A DNA stretch of 54,134 nt from an uncultured Eubacteriales bacterium (GTDB lineage: Bacteria > Bacillota > Clostridia > Lachnospirales > Lachnospiraceae), in contig ONFL01000067.1 of the NCBI GenBank assembly GCA_900317095.1, forward strand, positions 1 through 54,134, given 5' to 3'. Positions 16,363-26,300 of this stretch are shown in pieces; within the stretch, counting starts at the first letter, position 1; every line of letters begins with the position of its first letter. The position numbers and the translations under genes are program-made. Below the pieces are notes generated by a model. It worked only from the letters and a program-made list of their open reading frames with translations. It was not told where the DNA came from and did not search any database.

Positions 16363-18108
16363 TTAACCGATAGCTGAGAAAAGATTTGCGGAATCTACAG
16401 TCAGATTCGGGAATACAACGTAGGTGTAAAGCAGTGCGAGTACGATGTAAAGTACGCAGCATACCAGGAACATCTTGGCTACACTCTTCATAACCGCGCC
16501 TTCCTGTCCTGTGACATCTACAGTTGCGCAGGCTGCTGTTACGTTGTTGGGACAGATCATATTGCCCAGGGAACCACCGGCATTGTTGGCCGCGAAGGTT
16601 GTAATCTGGTTGATGCCGAGGATCTTGGCCGCGTTCATATGCATCTCGGCGAAGAGCAGATTCGCTCCCAGGTTTGTACCTGTTATGAAAGAACCTAAAA
16701 CACCGATCAGAACAGAAATACCAGGATAGAAGCCGCCGGCTACAGCTGCCATATCTACAGCCATCAGCTTGATCATGGACATATCGCCGTTAGCTGTACC
16801 GGTCTGATATGTGATCTTCATGATGTTGGCAACTGCCAGCAGGGAAGCCATGATGATAAATACGGCTACTACCTTCTTGAGGGCTGTCAGGAAGCAATGT
16901 CCATATTCGCTCATCTTCATGCGCAGGGTAATGATACTCAGCAGGGAGATGATAAAGAGCAGGATATCGATCCAGCCGTTATAGGTAACCTTTGCTACGA
17001 TGGCATTCCACAGAGCCATTCTGCTTTCGCCTTCGCCAACATAGATGTACTTGGAACCGGTCAGGACTACAGGGAAGATGATCAGGATGAATACATAAGG
17101 GCTGAGTGCGCGGATGAAGGAATACTTGGGCTTCTCAGTTCCCTTGGGAATCTGGAAGAAAAGTTCCTCAGGCGTCTCAATCTTGATGACCTTCAGTCCC
17201 AGGATAGCCATTACGATACCAAGGATGCCGGTGCCCATGTTTGTAATGAAACCGCCGACAAAGTTGGAGAAGATCAGCATGAACAGGCCGCCGAATACGC
17301 CGCACCACAGGCAGTATGCCACGATGCCCTTGCCCTTGAAAGCGTTCTTGCCGAATGCTGTGATCAGGATCAGGAAAGGCATAACCAGGATACCAAACAT
17401 ATGGAACCAGCCGGCTATGGAGAAGTTCAGTTCAATAGTACTGATCCCGGCGGAAACAGTTGCTGCACCGCCGCCCAGGGTGGTAAGACCGGACCCGCCG
17501 AAGGATGTGCAGACACCATCGGACATAAGGGCGATGGTAGCAGCCATGATCGGATTAAATCCCAGGCCTACCATGAAAGGTGCTGCGATTGCGGCAGGTG
17601 TACCGGCGCCGGCAGCTCCCTCAAGGAAGATGGGAACGAAAAGTCCGATGATGATGATCTGGACACGGCGGTCACCGGAGATACGGGAGATAGCCGCTTT
17701 AACGATATCCATGGCTCCTGTGTACTGCATCATGTTCAGGATCAGGAATGAGAACAGGATCAGTCCAACAATGTAGATAGCACTAATGATGCCGGACCAG
17801 GTATTGCTCCAGAGGAGTGACGCAGTCTCGCCGCCGGTTCTCTCCGGATTGGCAAAGAATGAAATAGACTCCAGTACAGCGAGTACAAAGGCAAAAGGCG
17901 CTACCTTAATGCCGGGAAGTCCGAATCCCATCATACCGATCATAACCAGCAGGATGGGCATGAAGGCAAATATAAATGCTACAAATGCTCCAAAGCCCTT
18001 CGTTGCGGTAATGCCGTTAAGTCCGGCCAGCGAGCAGATCAGACTGATCACAAAGATAACAGCCGTAGTAAGTATAAAGCTGATAAATTTCTTATTTGAT
18101 TTTTCCAT
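16363..18108 (-). CDS. L-lactate permease family transporter
   Basis: 581 residues and about 13-14 membrane helices. It matches the LctP/GlcA family through a GxAGAGTPAAIAAP-type loop (LEGAAGAGTPAAIAAPF), GGSGLTTLGGG and a C-terminal NNAGGSLGNMICP motif. The family imports or exports lactate or glycolate with protons. Its neighbour on the same strand is a 2-oxoacid:ferredoxin oxidoreductase operon; a link (lactate or 2-oxoacid use) is plausible but inferred only from adjacency. The 223-base gap upstream, with a large hairpin, suggests separate control. Confidence 0.88.
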   Translation of the reverse strand: MEKSNKKFISFILTTAVIFVISLICSLAGLNGITATKGFGAFVAFIFAFMPILLVMIGMMGFGLPGIKVAPFAFVLAVLESISFFANPERTGGETASLLWSNTWSGIISAIYIVGLILFSFLILNMMQYTGAMDIVKAAISRISGDRRVQIIIIGLFVPIFLEGAAGAGTPAAIAAPFMVGLGFNPIMAATIALMSDGVCTSFGGSGLTTLGGGAATVSAGISTIELNFSIAGWFHMFGILVMPFLILITAFGKNAFKGKGIVAYCLWCGVFGGLFMLIFSNFVGGFITNMGTGILGIVMAILGLKVIKIETPEELFFQIPKGTEKPKYSFIRALSPYVFILIIFPVVLTGSKYIYVGEGESRMALWNAIVAKVTYNGWIDILLFIISLLSIITLRMKMSEYGHCFLTALKKVVAVFIIMASLLAVANIMKITYQTGTANGDMSMIKLMAVDMAAVAGGFYPGISVLIGVLGSFITGTNLGANLLFAEMHMNAAKILGINQITTFAANNAGGSLGNMICPNNVTAACATVDVTGQEGAVMKSVAKMFLVCCVLYIVLALLYTYVVFPNLTVDSANLFSAIG

Positions 18109-18255
18109 TATGTTAATCCCCTTCTAAACAGTTACCTTCTCATATGTAAAAACCACAGACTATATTCAATGCAACCCCAAACATTAAAAGATATATCAGT
18201 CTGTTTCTTTTACAGCGGCAGTATTTGCAGTCTATACAGAACAAACACAGCCAGG

Positions 18256-18315
18256 AAACGCACAGGACAGTGACAGGCATATCTTTCAGGCCCGTCACTG
18301 CTGCTGCGTTTATAA
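18256..18315 (-). terminator. Large hairpin after the oxidoreductase gamma gene
   Basis: On the minus strand AACGCA...CAGTGACGGGC is mirrored by GCCTGTCACTG...TGCGTT with an interrupted stem, just 17 bases after the gamma-subunit stop. Probable operon end. Confidence 0.5.
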
Positions 18316-18331
18316 GTGAATTTCCATTAAC

Positions 18332-18868
18332 TTATTTAATACATTCCATACCGCGATGAAGGGCTTCGATATTTGCAGGAATCAGTTTTGCCTTGCTTCC
18401 TGTAAACATACCCTTGATCATCTCTTCAACTGTCTCAACCTTGAAAGCCTTTGTAGCTGCAAGGTAAGCGCCCATCATAACCATGTTGGCGACTTTGATG
18501 TTGCCGATCTCGGTTGCGATGTCAGTACTGGGAATGTAATAGGCTCTGACGTCGTCTCTTTTAACCTTCTCGGTAACAACAGAACTGTTGACCAGGATCA
18601 GGCCGCCGGGAACTACGTTGGGCTCAAACTTAACCAGTGAAGGATAATTCATGGCGATCAGACCTGTTGCCCTTGTAAATACAGGAGAACCGATCGGCTC
18701 GTCAGAAAGAACTACATGACAGTTAGCGGTACCGCCTCTCATCTCGGGACCGTAGGAAGGAGACCATGTTACATTCAGGCCTTCTGCCATACCTGCTTCG
18801 ATGATGGATTTACCGATGGAAAGTGCACCCTGTCCGCCGAATCCGGCACAAATAACCTGCTTAAGCAT
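18332..18868 (-). CDS. korC: 2-oxoacid:ferredoxin oxidoreductase, gamma subunit
   Basis: 178 residues matching the gamma domain of the 2-oxoacid:ferredoxin oxidoreductases: AGFGGQGALSIGKSIIEAGM at the N-terminus, the WSPSYGPEMRGGTANCHVV motif and a PSTDIATEIG stretch. The gamma subunit helps hold the complex that converts a 2-oxoacid, CoA and oxidised ferredoxin to acyl-CoA, CO2 and reduced ferredoxin. It overlaps the beta-subunit gene by 8 bases and ends the operon. Whether the substrate is 2-oxoglutarate, a branched-chain 2-oxoacid or another acid cannot be told; the symbol is nominal. Confidence 0.88.
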   Translation of the reverse strand: MLKQVICAGFGGQGALSIGKSIIEAGMAEGLNVTWSPSYGPEMRGGTANCHVVLSDEPIGSPVFTRATGLIAMNYPSLVKFEPNVVPGGLILVNSSVVTEKVKRDDVRAYYIPSTDIATEIGNIKVANMVMMGAYLAATKAFKVETVEEMIKGMFTGSKAKLIPANIEALHRGMECIK

Positions 18869-19619
18869 CCTTGGCCACCTCCTTGTCGATGTCCTTGATA
18901 TCTCCCAGAGGATATACCGGGATCATATCATTCTTGATCCAGTCAAGAGACTTGATCGGGGAAAGTCCCCAGTTTGTCGGGCATGCAGAAAGGATCTCTA
19001 CGAAAGTGAATCCCTTCTTGGCCATCTGCATCTCGAATGCCTTGCGGATCGCTTTCTTCGCTTTCATGATATTCGGGATATCTGTCAGGCATACACGGGT
19101 AGAATATGCAACACCTTCCAGAGTGGAAAGCATCTCAGCCATATGGATAGGTCTTCCGGCCTGCTCAACAGTACGTCCGCTCGGGCAGGTAGTAGCCTTC
19201 TGGCCGATCAGTGTGGTCGGAGCCATCTGGCCGCCGGTCATACCATAGATACCATTGTTGATGAAGAATGTTGTGAACTTCTCGCCACGCATAGCTGCGT
19301 GAACGATCTCTGCAACACCGATGGAAGCGAGGTCGCCGTCGCCCTGGTATGTAAATACAGGGGAATCAGGCAGCAGGCGCTTGATAGCGGATGCATTTGC
19401 GGGAGCACGGCCGTGAGCAGCGCCCTGCATATCGCAGTTGAAATACTTATATGCGAATACGGAACATCCTACAGGGCAGATACCTATAGCATCATCCAGG
19501 ATCCCCATCTCATCCATAACTTCGGCAATCAGCTTATGAGCAATGCCATGATGGCAGCCGGGGCAGTAATGCAGTTCTGTATCCTGCAGACCCTTTGTCT
19601 TCTGATATACAATTGCCAT
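18861..19619 (-). CDS. korB: 2-oxoacid:ferredoxin oxidoreductase, beta (TPP) subunit
   Basis: 252 residues. The thiamine-diphosphate motif begins GDGDLASIGVAEIVHAAMRG and is completed by FINNGIYGMTGGQ. An N-terminal HYCPGCHHGI supplies cysteines typical of beta subunits. It binds TPP and performs the decarboxylation half-reaction together with the alpha subunit. It follows the alpha gene with one base between and overlaps the gamma gene, so the four subunits are tightly coupled. Substrate undetermined; VorA-like and KorB-like beta subunits look alike at this level. Confidence 0.9.
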   Translation of the reverse strand: MAIVYQKTKGLQDTELHYCPGCHHGIAHKLIAEVMDEMGILDDAIGICPVGCSVFAYKYFNCDMQGAAHGRAPANASAIKRLLPDSPVFTYQGDGDLASIGVAEIVHAAMRGEKFTTFFINNGIYGMTGGQMAPTTLIGQKATTCPSGRTVEQAGRPIHMAEMLSTLEGVAYSTRVCLTDIPNIMKAKKAIRKAFEMQMAKKGFTFVEILSACPTNWGLSPIKSLDWIKNDMIPVYPLGDIKDIDKEVAKDA

Positions 19620-19620
19620 A

Positions 19621-20688
19621 TTACTTCGCCTCCTTAAGTAATGCCATTACATGCTCTTTTATAGCCTCGATCGTAGGGATCGCGCCGCCGGATACGCCGT
19701 AGAAAGTAATCGGCTTCTGGCCCTGAACAGCAAAATCAACATCCTCAACCATCTGTCCTTCACTCATCTCAACAACGAGGAAGTTCTTTACATGATCCTC
19801 GCCTGCCAGCTTGCGCAGCTGCTCTGTCGGATACGGCCAGATAGTGATCGGGCGGAACAGGCCAACCTTAACGCCCTCTTCGCGGAGCTCTTTCATAGCG
19901 GACATAACAATACGGGCAGGTGTGCCGTATGCAACAACTACTACTTCTGCATCGTCGCAGTTCTCAGCGTCGAAACGGACTTCATTCTTCTTCATCTCCA
20001 TGAATTTCTGATGAAGTCTGCCGTTGGTAGCGTTGCAGCTCTCAGGATCGATCTCCAGAGACTGGATAACATTCGTATGATCTCTTCCGTGCTTGCCGGT
20101 GGTAGCCCAGGTCTTGGGAGGAATATCTCTCTTCGGTACATCGTGCCATTCGATAGGCTCCATCATCTGACCGATGAGACCATCTACAACTACCATAACA
20201 GGATTCCTGTACTGGTCAGCAATATCAAAAGCTTCCTGTACGAAATCTACGGTCTCCTGCATGTTGCAGGGAGCAAGTACTACATTGTAGTAGTCGCCGT
20301 TGCCGCCGCCGCGGGTTGCCTGCATATAATCGGACTGACCGGGCTGAATGGTTCCGAGTCCCGGGCCGCCTCGCATACAGTTAACAACTACACAGGGAAC
20401 TTCGGAGATCGCCATGTAGCTGAAGCCTTCCTGCATCAGGGCAATTCCGGGTGAGGAAGAAGATGTCATGACACGCTTGCCGGCAGCGCCGCCGCCGTAA
20501 AGCATATTGATAGTTGCAACTTCAGATTCGGACTGAAGAAATACTCTTCCAACCTGAGGCATTCTCCAGGACATATATTCCGGTACTTCGCTCTGAGGAG
20601 TGATAGGATAACCGAAATATCCGTCGCAGCCGGCTCTTACGGCTGCTTCGCCAATGGCCTCATTACCTTTCCATAATTCTTTAGCCAA
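19621..20688 (-). CDS. korA: 2-oxoacid:ferredoxin oxidoreductase, alpha subunit
   Basis: 355 residues. It opens with KGNEAIGEAAVRAGC and FGYPITPQSEV (the YPITPSTEV-type motif of alpha subunits), then QSESEVATINMLYGG and the TSSSSPGIALMQEGFSY segment. This subunit forms the TPP-enzyme dimer with beta and binds the 2-oxo substrate. Many Clostridia annotate this four-gene form as 3-methyl-2-oxobutanoate (Vor) or 2-oxoglutarate (Kor) oxidoreductase; I cannot separate these from sequence alone. It lies 13 bases after the ferredoxin subunit gene. Confidence 0.9.
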   Translation of the reverse strand: MAKELWKGNEAIGEAAVRAGCDGYFGYPITPQSEVPEYMSWRMPQVGRVFLQSESEVATINMLYGGGAAGKRVMTSSSSPGIALMQEGFSYMAISEVPCVVVNCMRGGPGLGTIQPGQSDYMQATRGGGNGDYYNVVLAPCNMQETVDFVQEAFDIADQYRNPVMVVVDGLIGQMMEPIEWHDVPKRDIPPKTWATTGKHGRDHTNVIQSLEIDPESCNATNGRLHQKFMEMKKNEVRFDAENCDDAEVVVVAYGTPARIVMSAMKELREEGVKVGLFRPITIWPYPTEQLRKLAGEDHVKNFLVVEMSEGQMVEDVDFAVQGQKPITFYGVSGGAIPTIEAIKEHVMALLKEAK

Positions 20689-20701
20689 TTTATTTCCCCT
20701 C

Positions 20702-20923
20702 CTATAACTTTTCCACCGTTATGATCGAATCCGGGCACATCTTTGCGCAGCTTGCGCAGGCGATGCACTGTGAAATATCTATGCAGTATGCGGGATGGTA
20801 TCCTTTGATGTTCGTTACTTTATCGTTAAGAGCAACGATCTTCTTAGGACATACAACTGTACATAATCCACAGCCCTTGCAACGGTCCTCATTAAATGTT
20901 AACTTTGCTGTCACACTATCCAC
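20702..20923 (-). CDS. korD: 2-oxoacid:ferredoxin oxidoreductase, 2x[4Fe-4S] ferredoxin subunit
   Basis: 73 residues with two classical [4Fe-4S] motifs, CKGCGLCTVVCPK (about residues 15-27) and CIACASCAKMCPD (about 53-65). As the delta subunit it takes electrons from the TPP centre and hands them to free ferredoxin. First of the four oxidoreductase genes; AGGAGG precedes its start. It is 105 bases downstream of the P-loop ATPase gene. Confidence 0.9.
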   Translation of the reverse strand: MDSVTAKLTFNEDRCKGCGLCTVVCPKKIVALNDKVTNIKGYHPAYCIDISQCIACASCAKMCPDSIITVEKL

Positions 20924-21028
20924 CTCCTGATAAGACAGTTCAGAAACACATTGTTTCTTAATTTGGCCCCACTATATAGATGTTATGACACAGATCCGGG
21001 ACCCTCCGGATCCATGGAACAACCATGC

Positions 21029-21826
21029 TCAGATTTTTGAAAATTCCGGATCTCCCGCGACTTCCCACGGTTTGAGCATATAGAGATCTATCGGAAGGAC
21101 ATCCTCCCGGTCAAGATATTTTGTAAAACGCCTCTCTACGGCATTGAAAACGACCGGCAGACCGGTCAGGCTGCTGATCTTATCCGTATAATCAAAGCCC
21201 CTCTCGATCTCCTCTTCCGTAGTATAGCCGCACAGATGTGTGTTGCCGATGATGCCTGTTGCCTTCAGGCCGCAGGTAAATTCAATGGCCCGGATATATT
21301 CGACTGCCGCTTCCGGCGTCCTGGTCATAGGCCGGTTCGCGTTCACGACTACGTAGAATTCGTAAGGTTCCCTGCTGATATTCTCTTCATATCTGGCAAG
21401 GACTCTCGCTCCGTCCGGATCTCCGCCCACATCAAATATGGAGAAAAGATCATCCTGATCGAACGTCGCATTGATATCACCGGGAAGGGCCGGCAGATCC
21501 GCGTTCTTCGCATGCTGTGAAGAAGTGATCAGGCGGACGCCTTCTTTCTCAAAAAGATCCTGGCGTTCTCTGGAACGGAAATAGGGATTCACGATATCGA
21601 CATCGACAATCGCAAACTTCCTGGGCGTGCCGTCCGGCATACAGCCCTGGGGAACCAGATCCGGCCTTCCGGCAGCGATCTGCCTCTTTGACTCGGCGAC
21701 TGCCTGCAGGATCAGGTTTACAGCAATCTCCGTCTTCCCGCTCCCGAAATGTCCGGTAATGAACATGTTCTTGATTGACGGAATATTCAATCTATCAAAT
21801 AATGCTTTCGGAAATTGATCCGCCAT
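21029..21826 (-). CDS. P-loop ATPase preceding the 2-oxoacid oxidoreductase operon
   Basis: 265 residues. Walker A is GHFGSGKT (about residues 24-31); DVDIVNPYFRSRE (about 75-87) and IFDVGGDPDGARVLARY (about 129-145) look like the switch and Walker B regions of SIMIBI-type or MinD/CobW-like NTPases. A later NxNRPM pattern (VVNANRPMTRT) follows. There is no membrane segment. Being the first gene on the strand that leads into the four oxidoreductase genes, it may be an assembly, metallocluster or regulatory factor for them, but that is inference. The start has AAGGAGG upstream. I do not recognise a named family. Confidence 0.75.
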   Translation of the reverse strand: MADQFPKALFDRLNIPSIKNMFITGHFGSGKTEIAVNLILQAVAESKRQIAAGRPDLVPQGCMPDGTPRKFAIVDVDIVNPYFRSRERQDLFEKEGVRLITSSQHAKNADLPALPGDINATFDQDDLFSIFDVGGDPDGARVLARYEENISREPYEFYVVVNANRPMTRTPEAAVEYIRAIEFTCGLKATGIIGNTHLCGYTTEEEIERGFDYTDKISSLTGLPVVFNAVERRFTKYLDREDVLPIDLYMLKPWEVAGDPEFSKI

Positions 21827-21876
21827 TGCATTACCTCCTTTATTAAAAGTCCGAACAGCCGGACTTATCTGTTCAT

Positions 21877-21905
21877 ATTAAAGCACAGTTGACTGAAAAA
21901 TTCAA
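21877..21905 (-). promoter_or_regulatory. Promoter for the ATPase-oxidoreductase operon
   Basis: Minus strand TTGAAT, 17 bases, TTTAAT (five of six -10 bases), about 50 bases upstream of the ATPase start and upstream of the leader hairpin. Confidence 0.5.
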
Positions 21906-22083
21906 CACCTTTGTTCAATTTTCCTTGTATATTTAAAATAGTGTCCTCTTTATTGTATATTTTCCCGTTAATAAAATAACAGGTTTGACTTTATTTTATG
22001 CGTTTTTACTGATTTTATCGGGAGTCTGTATATTGTCTGACCGGCTCTTTGATTCCAATTTTTCAAATTTTCAACGCAAAAAG

Positions 22084-22112
22084 TTGAATTCATTTTTATT
22101 TTACTTTATAAT
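22084..22112 (+). promoter_or_regulatory. LysR-family regulator promoter
   Basis: TTGAAT, a 17-base spacer and a perfect TATAAT, about 60 bases before the regulator start. Confidence 0.65.
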
Positions 22113-22172
22113 AACTTTTAGTATAGTTTTTATCACTTGCCGACAGTTCCGCATCAGACAGGGGGTATTATT

Positions 22173-23057
22173 ATGGAAATCCGGGAGCTTCGTTATATAG
22201 CCGAGATCGGCAGGACGCACCATATCGTGCAGGCCGCGAGGAATCTTCAGATCTCACAGCCTGCCCTTCATAAAACGCTCCGCAAGGTTGAGCAGGAACT
22301 GGACAGCCCCCTCTTCTACCGCAAAGGGAATGAGCTTCTCCCTACGGATACGGGAAAGATTGTTCTGGAAACGGCTAAAGACGTAAGCAGACGTCTTTCT
22401 GTCATGTCCGACAATATTGCCGCTGCAAAAAGCATGAAATACGGCTCGGTTTCCATCGGATTCCCATCCATCATCGGGATCCTCTTTCTCCCTGAGATCA
22501 TGCTCAGTTTTCACAACAAGTATCCGGACATCCACCTGAAGACAGTAGAAGGCAGCAGCATCCGCCTGGCAGACCTGACTGCACGGGGAGAACTGGACAC
22601 GGCGATCATCATGCGCCCGCGCAGCTCCGGTTCTCTCAGCGAGATCCCGATCTATCAGAACCAGATCGTTCTTGGCATTGATCCGTCCGTACCAATAGCC
22701 CGGCATCCCTATATAACACTCAGGGATCTGGCGGATATTCCCATTGTTACACTGGATCAGTCCTTTGTCATGCGCCAGCAGCTGGATGAAGCCCTGCAGA
22801 AATATAATATAAAAACAAATATTACGGTTGAAGCAGCCAGCTGTGAATTTCTCTGCGAAGCAGCCCGCCTGTACCGGATCGGTGCAGTGCTTCCAAGGCC
22901 TATTATGGAACGTTATTATAAGGGGGAACTGAAGATGATTCCTTTCAAGCCGGTCATGCCCTGGGATCTGTGCCTGATCTTTCCCCGCAACACCTACATG
23001 AGCAATGCCTGCAAGGCGCTGATCAGCCATATTCAGGATTTTATGCTCAAGCTCTGA
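22173..23057 (+). CDS. LysR-family transcriptional regulator
   Basis: 294 residues. N-terminal winged helix-turn-helix: MEIRELRYIAEIGRTHHIVQ, then AARNLQISQPALHKTLRKVE and the FYRKGNELLPTDTG wing, followed by a substrate-binding-like effector domain (about 90-294, opening VSIGFPSIIG). LysR proteins are often divergent from their targets, here the ATPase/oxidoreductase operon. Start 22173 is preceded by CAGGGGG; the ORF is open to 22137. A long hairpin terminator follows. Confidence 0.9.
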   Translation: MEIRELRYIAEIGRTHHIVQAARNLQISQPALHKTLRKVEQELDSPLFYRKGNELLPTDTGKIVLETAKDVSRRLSVMSDNIAAAKSMKYGSVSIGFPSIIGILFLPEIMLSFHNKYPDIHLKTVEGSSIRLADLTARGELDTAIIMRPRSSGSLSEIPIYQNQIVLGIDPSVPIARHPYITLRDLADIPIVTLDQSFVMRQQLDEALQKYNIKTNITVEAASCEFLCEAARLYRIGAVLPRPIMERYYKGELKMIPFKPVMPWDLCLIFPRNTYMSNACKALISHIQDFMLKL

Positions 23058-23178
23058 ACTGCCAGAATTGTATTATTTATTAATTTTTAGTTTGATTATA
23101 TGCAATCTATTTGTTATGTCTAACAATATTTTTGTACAATTCTGATACAAATTACAGAAAGAACATCCCGTCATTTTG

Positions 23179-23229
23179 AAGATACCCGCTGCTCTTTCCT
23201 TTTCGAAAAAAAGAGCAGCGGGTATCTTT
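23179..23229. terminator. Bidirectional hairpin between LysR and sbcC
   Basis: AGATACCCGCTGCTCTTT is mirrored exactly by AAAGAGCAGCGGGTATCT around a short AT-rich loop. It lies between convergent genes and can serve either strand. Confidence 0.85.
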
Positions 23230-23307
23230 CGCATAGATTGTTCTTATATAAGTACAATTTATAACAGATCCGAAAGTCTGTTACATTTTTTTCAAAGTTC
23301 ACCCTGC

Positions 23308-26300
23308 TTAACTGATCTGCCATCGGGCATGGCTGCCTTTCTCGTCCTTTGTAACGATCAGCTGATCTTCTATCTGACTTTTCAGCTCACTGACATGAGA
23401 AATGATTCCGATCAGCCGGGAACCGCCTGCCATCTCTTCAAGAACCCGGACAGCCTGATCGCGGGAATGATCGTCCAGAGATCCAAATCCTTCATCAATA
23501 AACATCATGTCCAGACTAACAGAAGGTGAACTCATGCGGATCTCATCTGCCATGCCCAAAGCCAGAGAGAGCGCGGCCATAAAGGATTCTCCTCCTGACA
23601 GGGTTCTCACTTCCCTCACTTTCCCGGTCACAGTACTGTAGACCATCAGATCCAGGCCGCGGTTGCGCCCCCTTCCTGCGTCCACTTCATCAACCATCCT
23701 CAAGGCGTACTGGCCTGCAGACATATCCCACAGCCGCCGGTTTGCCATATCCAGGATCCTGCCCAGATACCAGCGCTGGACAAATGTTTCCAGATCCATG
23801 CGGCTTCCGCTGATCTTTCCGGACAGCATCCGCTGCAGATGATCCAGACGGGAATCACGACGGACCATCTGCAGACGCTTTTGCTGCATGGGCCTCAGGG
23901 CTCTGAGCGCCTGCTGGCAGGAAGTCAGAATACTCTGCAGTCCGGAAGAGACGTCCAGCAGGCTGGATAATGTATCCTCAGCGGCAAAAAGTTCTTCCCT
24001 GGCTTTATCCAGATCCGGCCTGGGTCTTCCTGCGAGAGCCTCTCTTGCCGAATCAAACCGGCCCTGCGCCTGATTGAGGGTCTGCTGCCAGCTTCGGATG
24101 CTTTCCTGCAGCTCCTGTTCGGCTTTGCTGTCAAAACGCTCAGTCAGTTCTTTCCACTCTGCTTCCTCTATGCCGGCATCCTGCAGTGCCTGCCGGTAAT
24201 CCTGCTCATATCCGGCCGCCGTCCTATCGCGCTGGGGTATTTCCCTGCTCCAGCGGTCGATCAGAGACCGGGTCTGCTCCAACTGTGCGGCTGCCTGCTG
24301 TTCCCGGCTGCGGGCCTCTTTCTCTGCCATCTGCAGCTCTTCCACCCTCTTCCGGGCGCTGCGGAGTTCTTCTTCTGCCTGCTCTGCGCTGTCATATTCT
24401 TTCTCGGCCTGCAGCTCCTGCAGGTTCGCTCTTGCCGCCGACAGCGCCTGTCCGGCAGCCGCTTTTTCCTCCCTGACAGCAGCCTCCCGGCTGGCAAGCT
24501 GTATTTTCCGCCGATCCGCATTTTCCAGTTCTGCCTGGATATTTTTCAGTTCCTCCGCCCTGGCCTTCAGCAGCTCCCCTTCTGCATCCAGCTGCCGTGA
24601 ATATTCCTCAGCAGCTGCGATCAGCTGCTCAAAGCCTGCTGTCTGCCCGGAAAGGACCGATCGCGCCGTAAGACTGCCGCGCAGCCTGACCTGTATTTCC
24701 TCAAAGGCAGTACGGGACGCATCTGCCGCTGCTCCTGTCCGGCCCGCATACCCGGAAAGTTTCTCCTGCCGGCCGCGCAGCTGGCTGACCTTCTCCGCAA
24801 GCTCCTCCAGCTCCTGCCTTGAAGGAGCCTTCTGTGTATGGGAAGAAACAGCCGGATGCGGATGCTCCAGGGCCCCGCAGACCGGGCAGGGCTTTCCCGG
24901 CACAAGCTGGCCGGCAAGGATCCCTGCCTGCTCATTCAGGAAAATACTTCTGCTCTGTTCATATTCCCTGTTTTGCTGTTCAAAAAGCAGACTGCACCGG
25001 CGGTAGTCTTCCCTGGCCTTATCCGCCACATTTTCTTTCTGCACCAGGTCCTCCTGCAGCCGCTTCATTTCTATAACATCCTGGTCTATCAGGTCGGCGG
25101 CCTGTCTTTCGAGCTGCCACTGCGACAGAGCCTGGCCGGCGCCTTCCAGTTCCCCTCGTCTTTTCTGCCCCTGCCGGCGGGTCTTTTCTAATTCTTCCGC
25201 CTCTTCCAGAACCCGGGTCAGGGCCTGCGCTGCTTTTCTGTCCCTGTCTGCAAGAGTGCGGACTTCATCTGCTCCGGCGGCAATTCTTTGAAAAAGCAGG
25301 CGGGCCCGCTGTACCTTTTCTTCCATCCTGCTGAGATCCGCAGCCGCGCGGGCTGTATGCTCCCTGCATATTTCATGTTCCTTCTTTATTTCCTCCAGTG
25401 CCTGGTCCAGGACGGGAAGGCGCTGCTCTTTCTCCTGCAGATCCCTGCGGAGCTGGTCCAGCAGCCTTCTCTCTTCCACGCTCCTCTGATAAAGAGGCTG
25501 GATCCGGCCTGCTTTATGCAGCTTCTCAGCCAGAATCCGGCTTTTCTCTATATCCGCCTCCTGTCTGCGGCAGTCTTCTATCTGCTGTCCGGCTGTCTCC
25601 AGCTGAGCATACAGGCTCAGCACCTGGCTGCCCTCGCTGACTCTGTCCCTGATCTGGTCGCGCTTTGCCCTGGCCTGCTGCAGCCCGGCTGCCGCATCTT
25701 TTTGCCTCATTTTCAGCCAGCTGTACAGGTCTGCCAGCCCGGGCATAAATTCATCCAGCCAGGCTGTCTGACGGGACAGGATCTTCTCCTGCAGATCCAG
25801 GAGCGGCTCCTTCTGCGGATACTCTGGAGGGATCTGCACGTGGGAAACTTCTGTCATACAGGCAGCGTCCAGCTCATCAATCTCTTTTTGCATGGACCTG
25901 TGCCGGTCGGCCAGTTCTTCAACGATGCTCTGATAAATCCCGGTTCCGAACAGCTTGCGGAATATGATCTTCTTGTCATCGGATTTCGCGCGCAGCAGCT
26001 CCATAAACTCTCCCTGCGCGATCATGGCTACCTGCATAAACTGGTCCTTTGTCAGACCGACGATCTCTTCCAGTTTCCTGTCGGTTTCTTTTGCCGGGAA
26101 TTCACTGCCGTCGGGCATGATCAGAGTTACACTCCCGGTTGTCTCCAGAATGCCTTCCCGGTTCTTCTTCCGGCGCAGGTGGCGGGGAACCCGCCTGACC
26201 GTGTAAAGCTCATGCTCCGGTCCGTCCGAAAAAACCAGTTCCACATAAGGTTCCAGCCGCAAAGGAGCAAACTGACTCTGCAAAAGAACCCCCTCTTTTT

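Larger units (their letters stand above)
21827..22172. other. Divergent control region between the P-loop ATPase and LysR genes
   Basis: 346 AT-rich bases without a gene. It contains a promoter for each direction (21877-21905 minus, 22084-22112 plus) and, in the minus-strand leader just before the ATPase ribosome site, a 7-bp hairpin AAGTCCG/CGGACTT (21847-21866). Two copies of the sequence TTGAA flank the centre. LysR proteins usually bind such divergent regions, so this is a likely site of control of the oxidoreductase operon. Confidence 0.6.
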
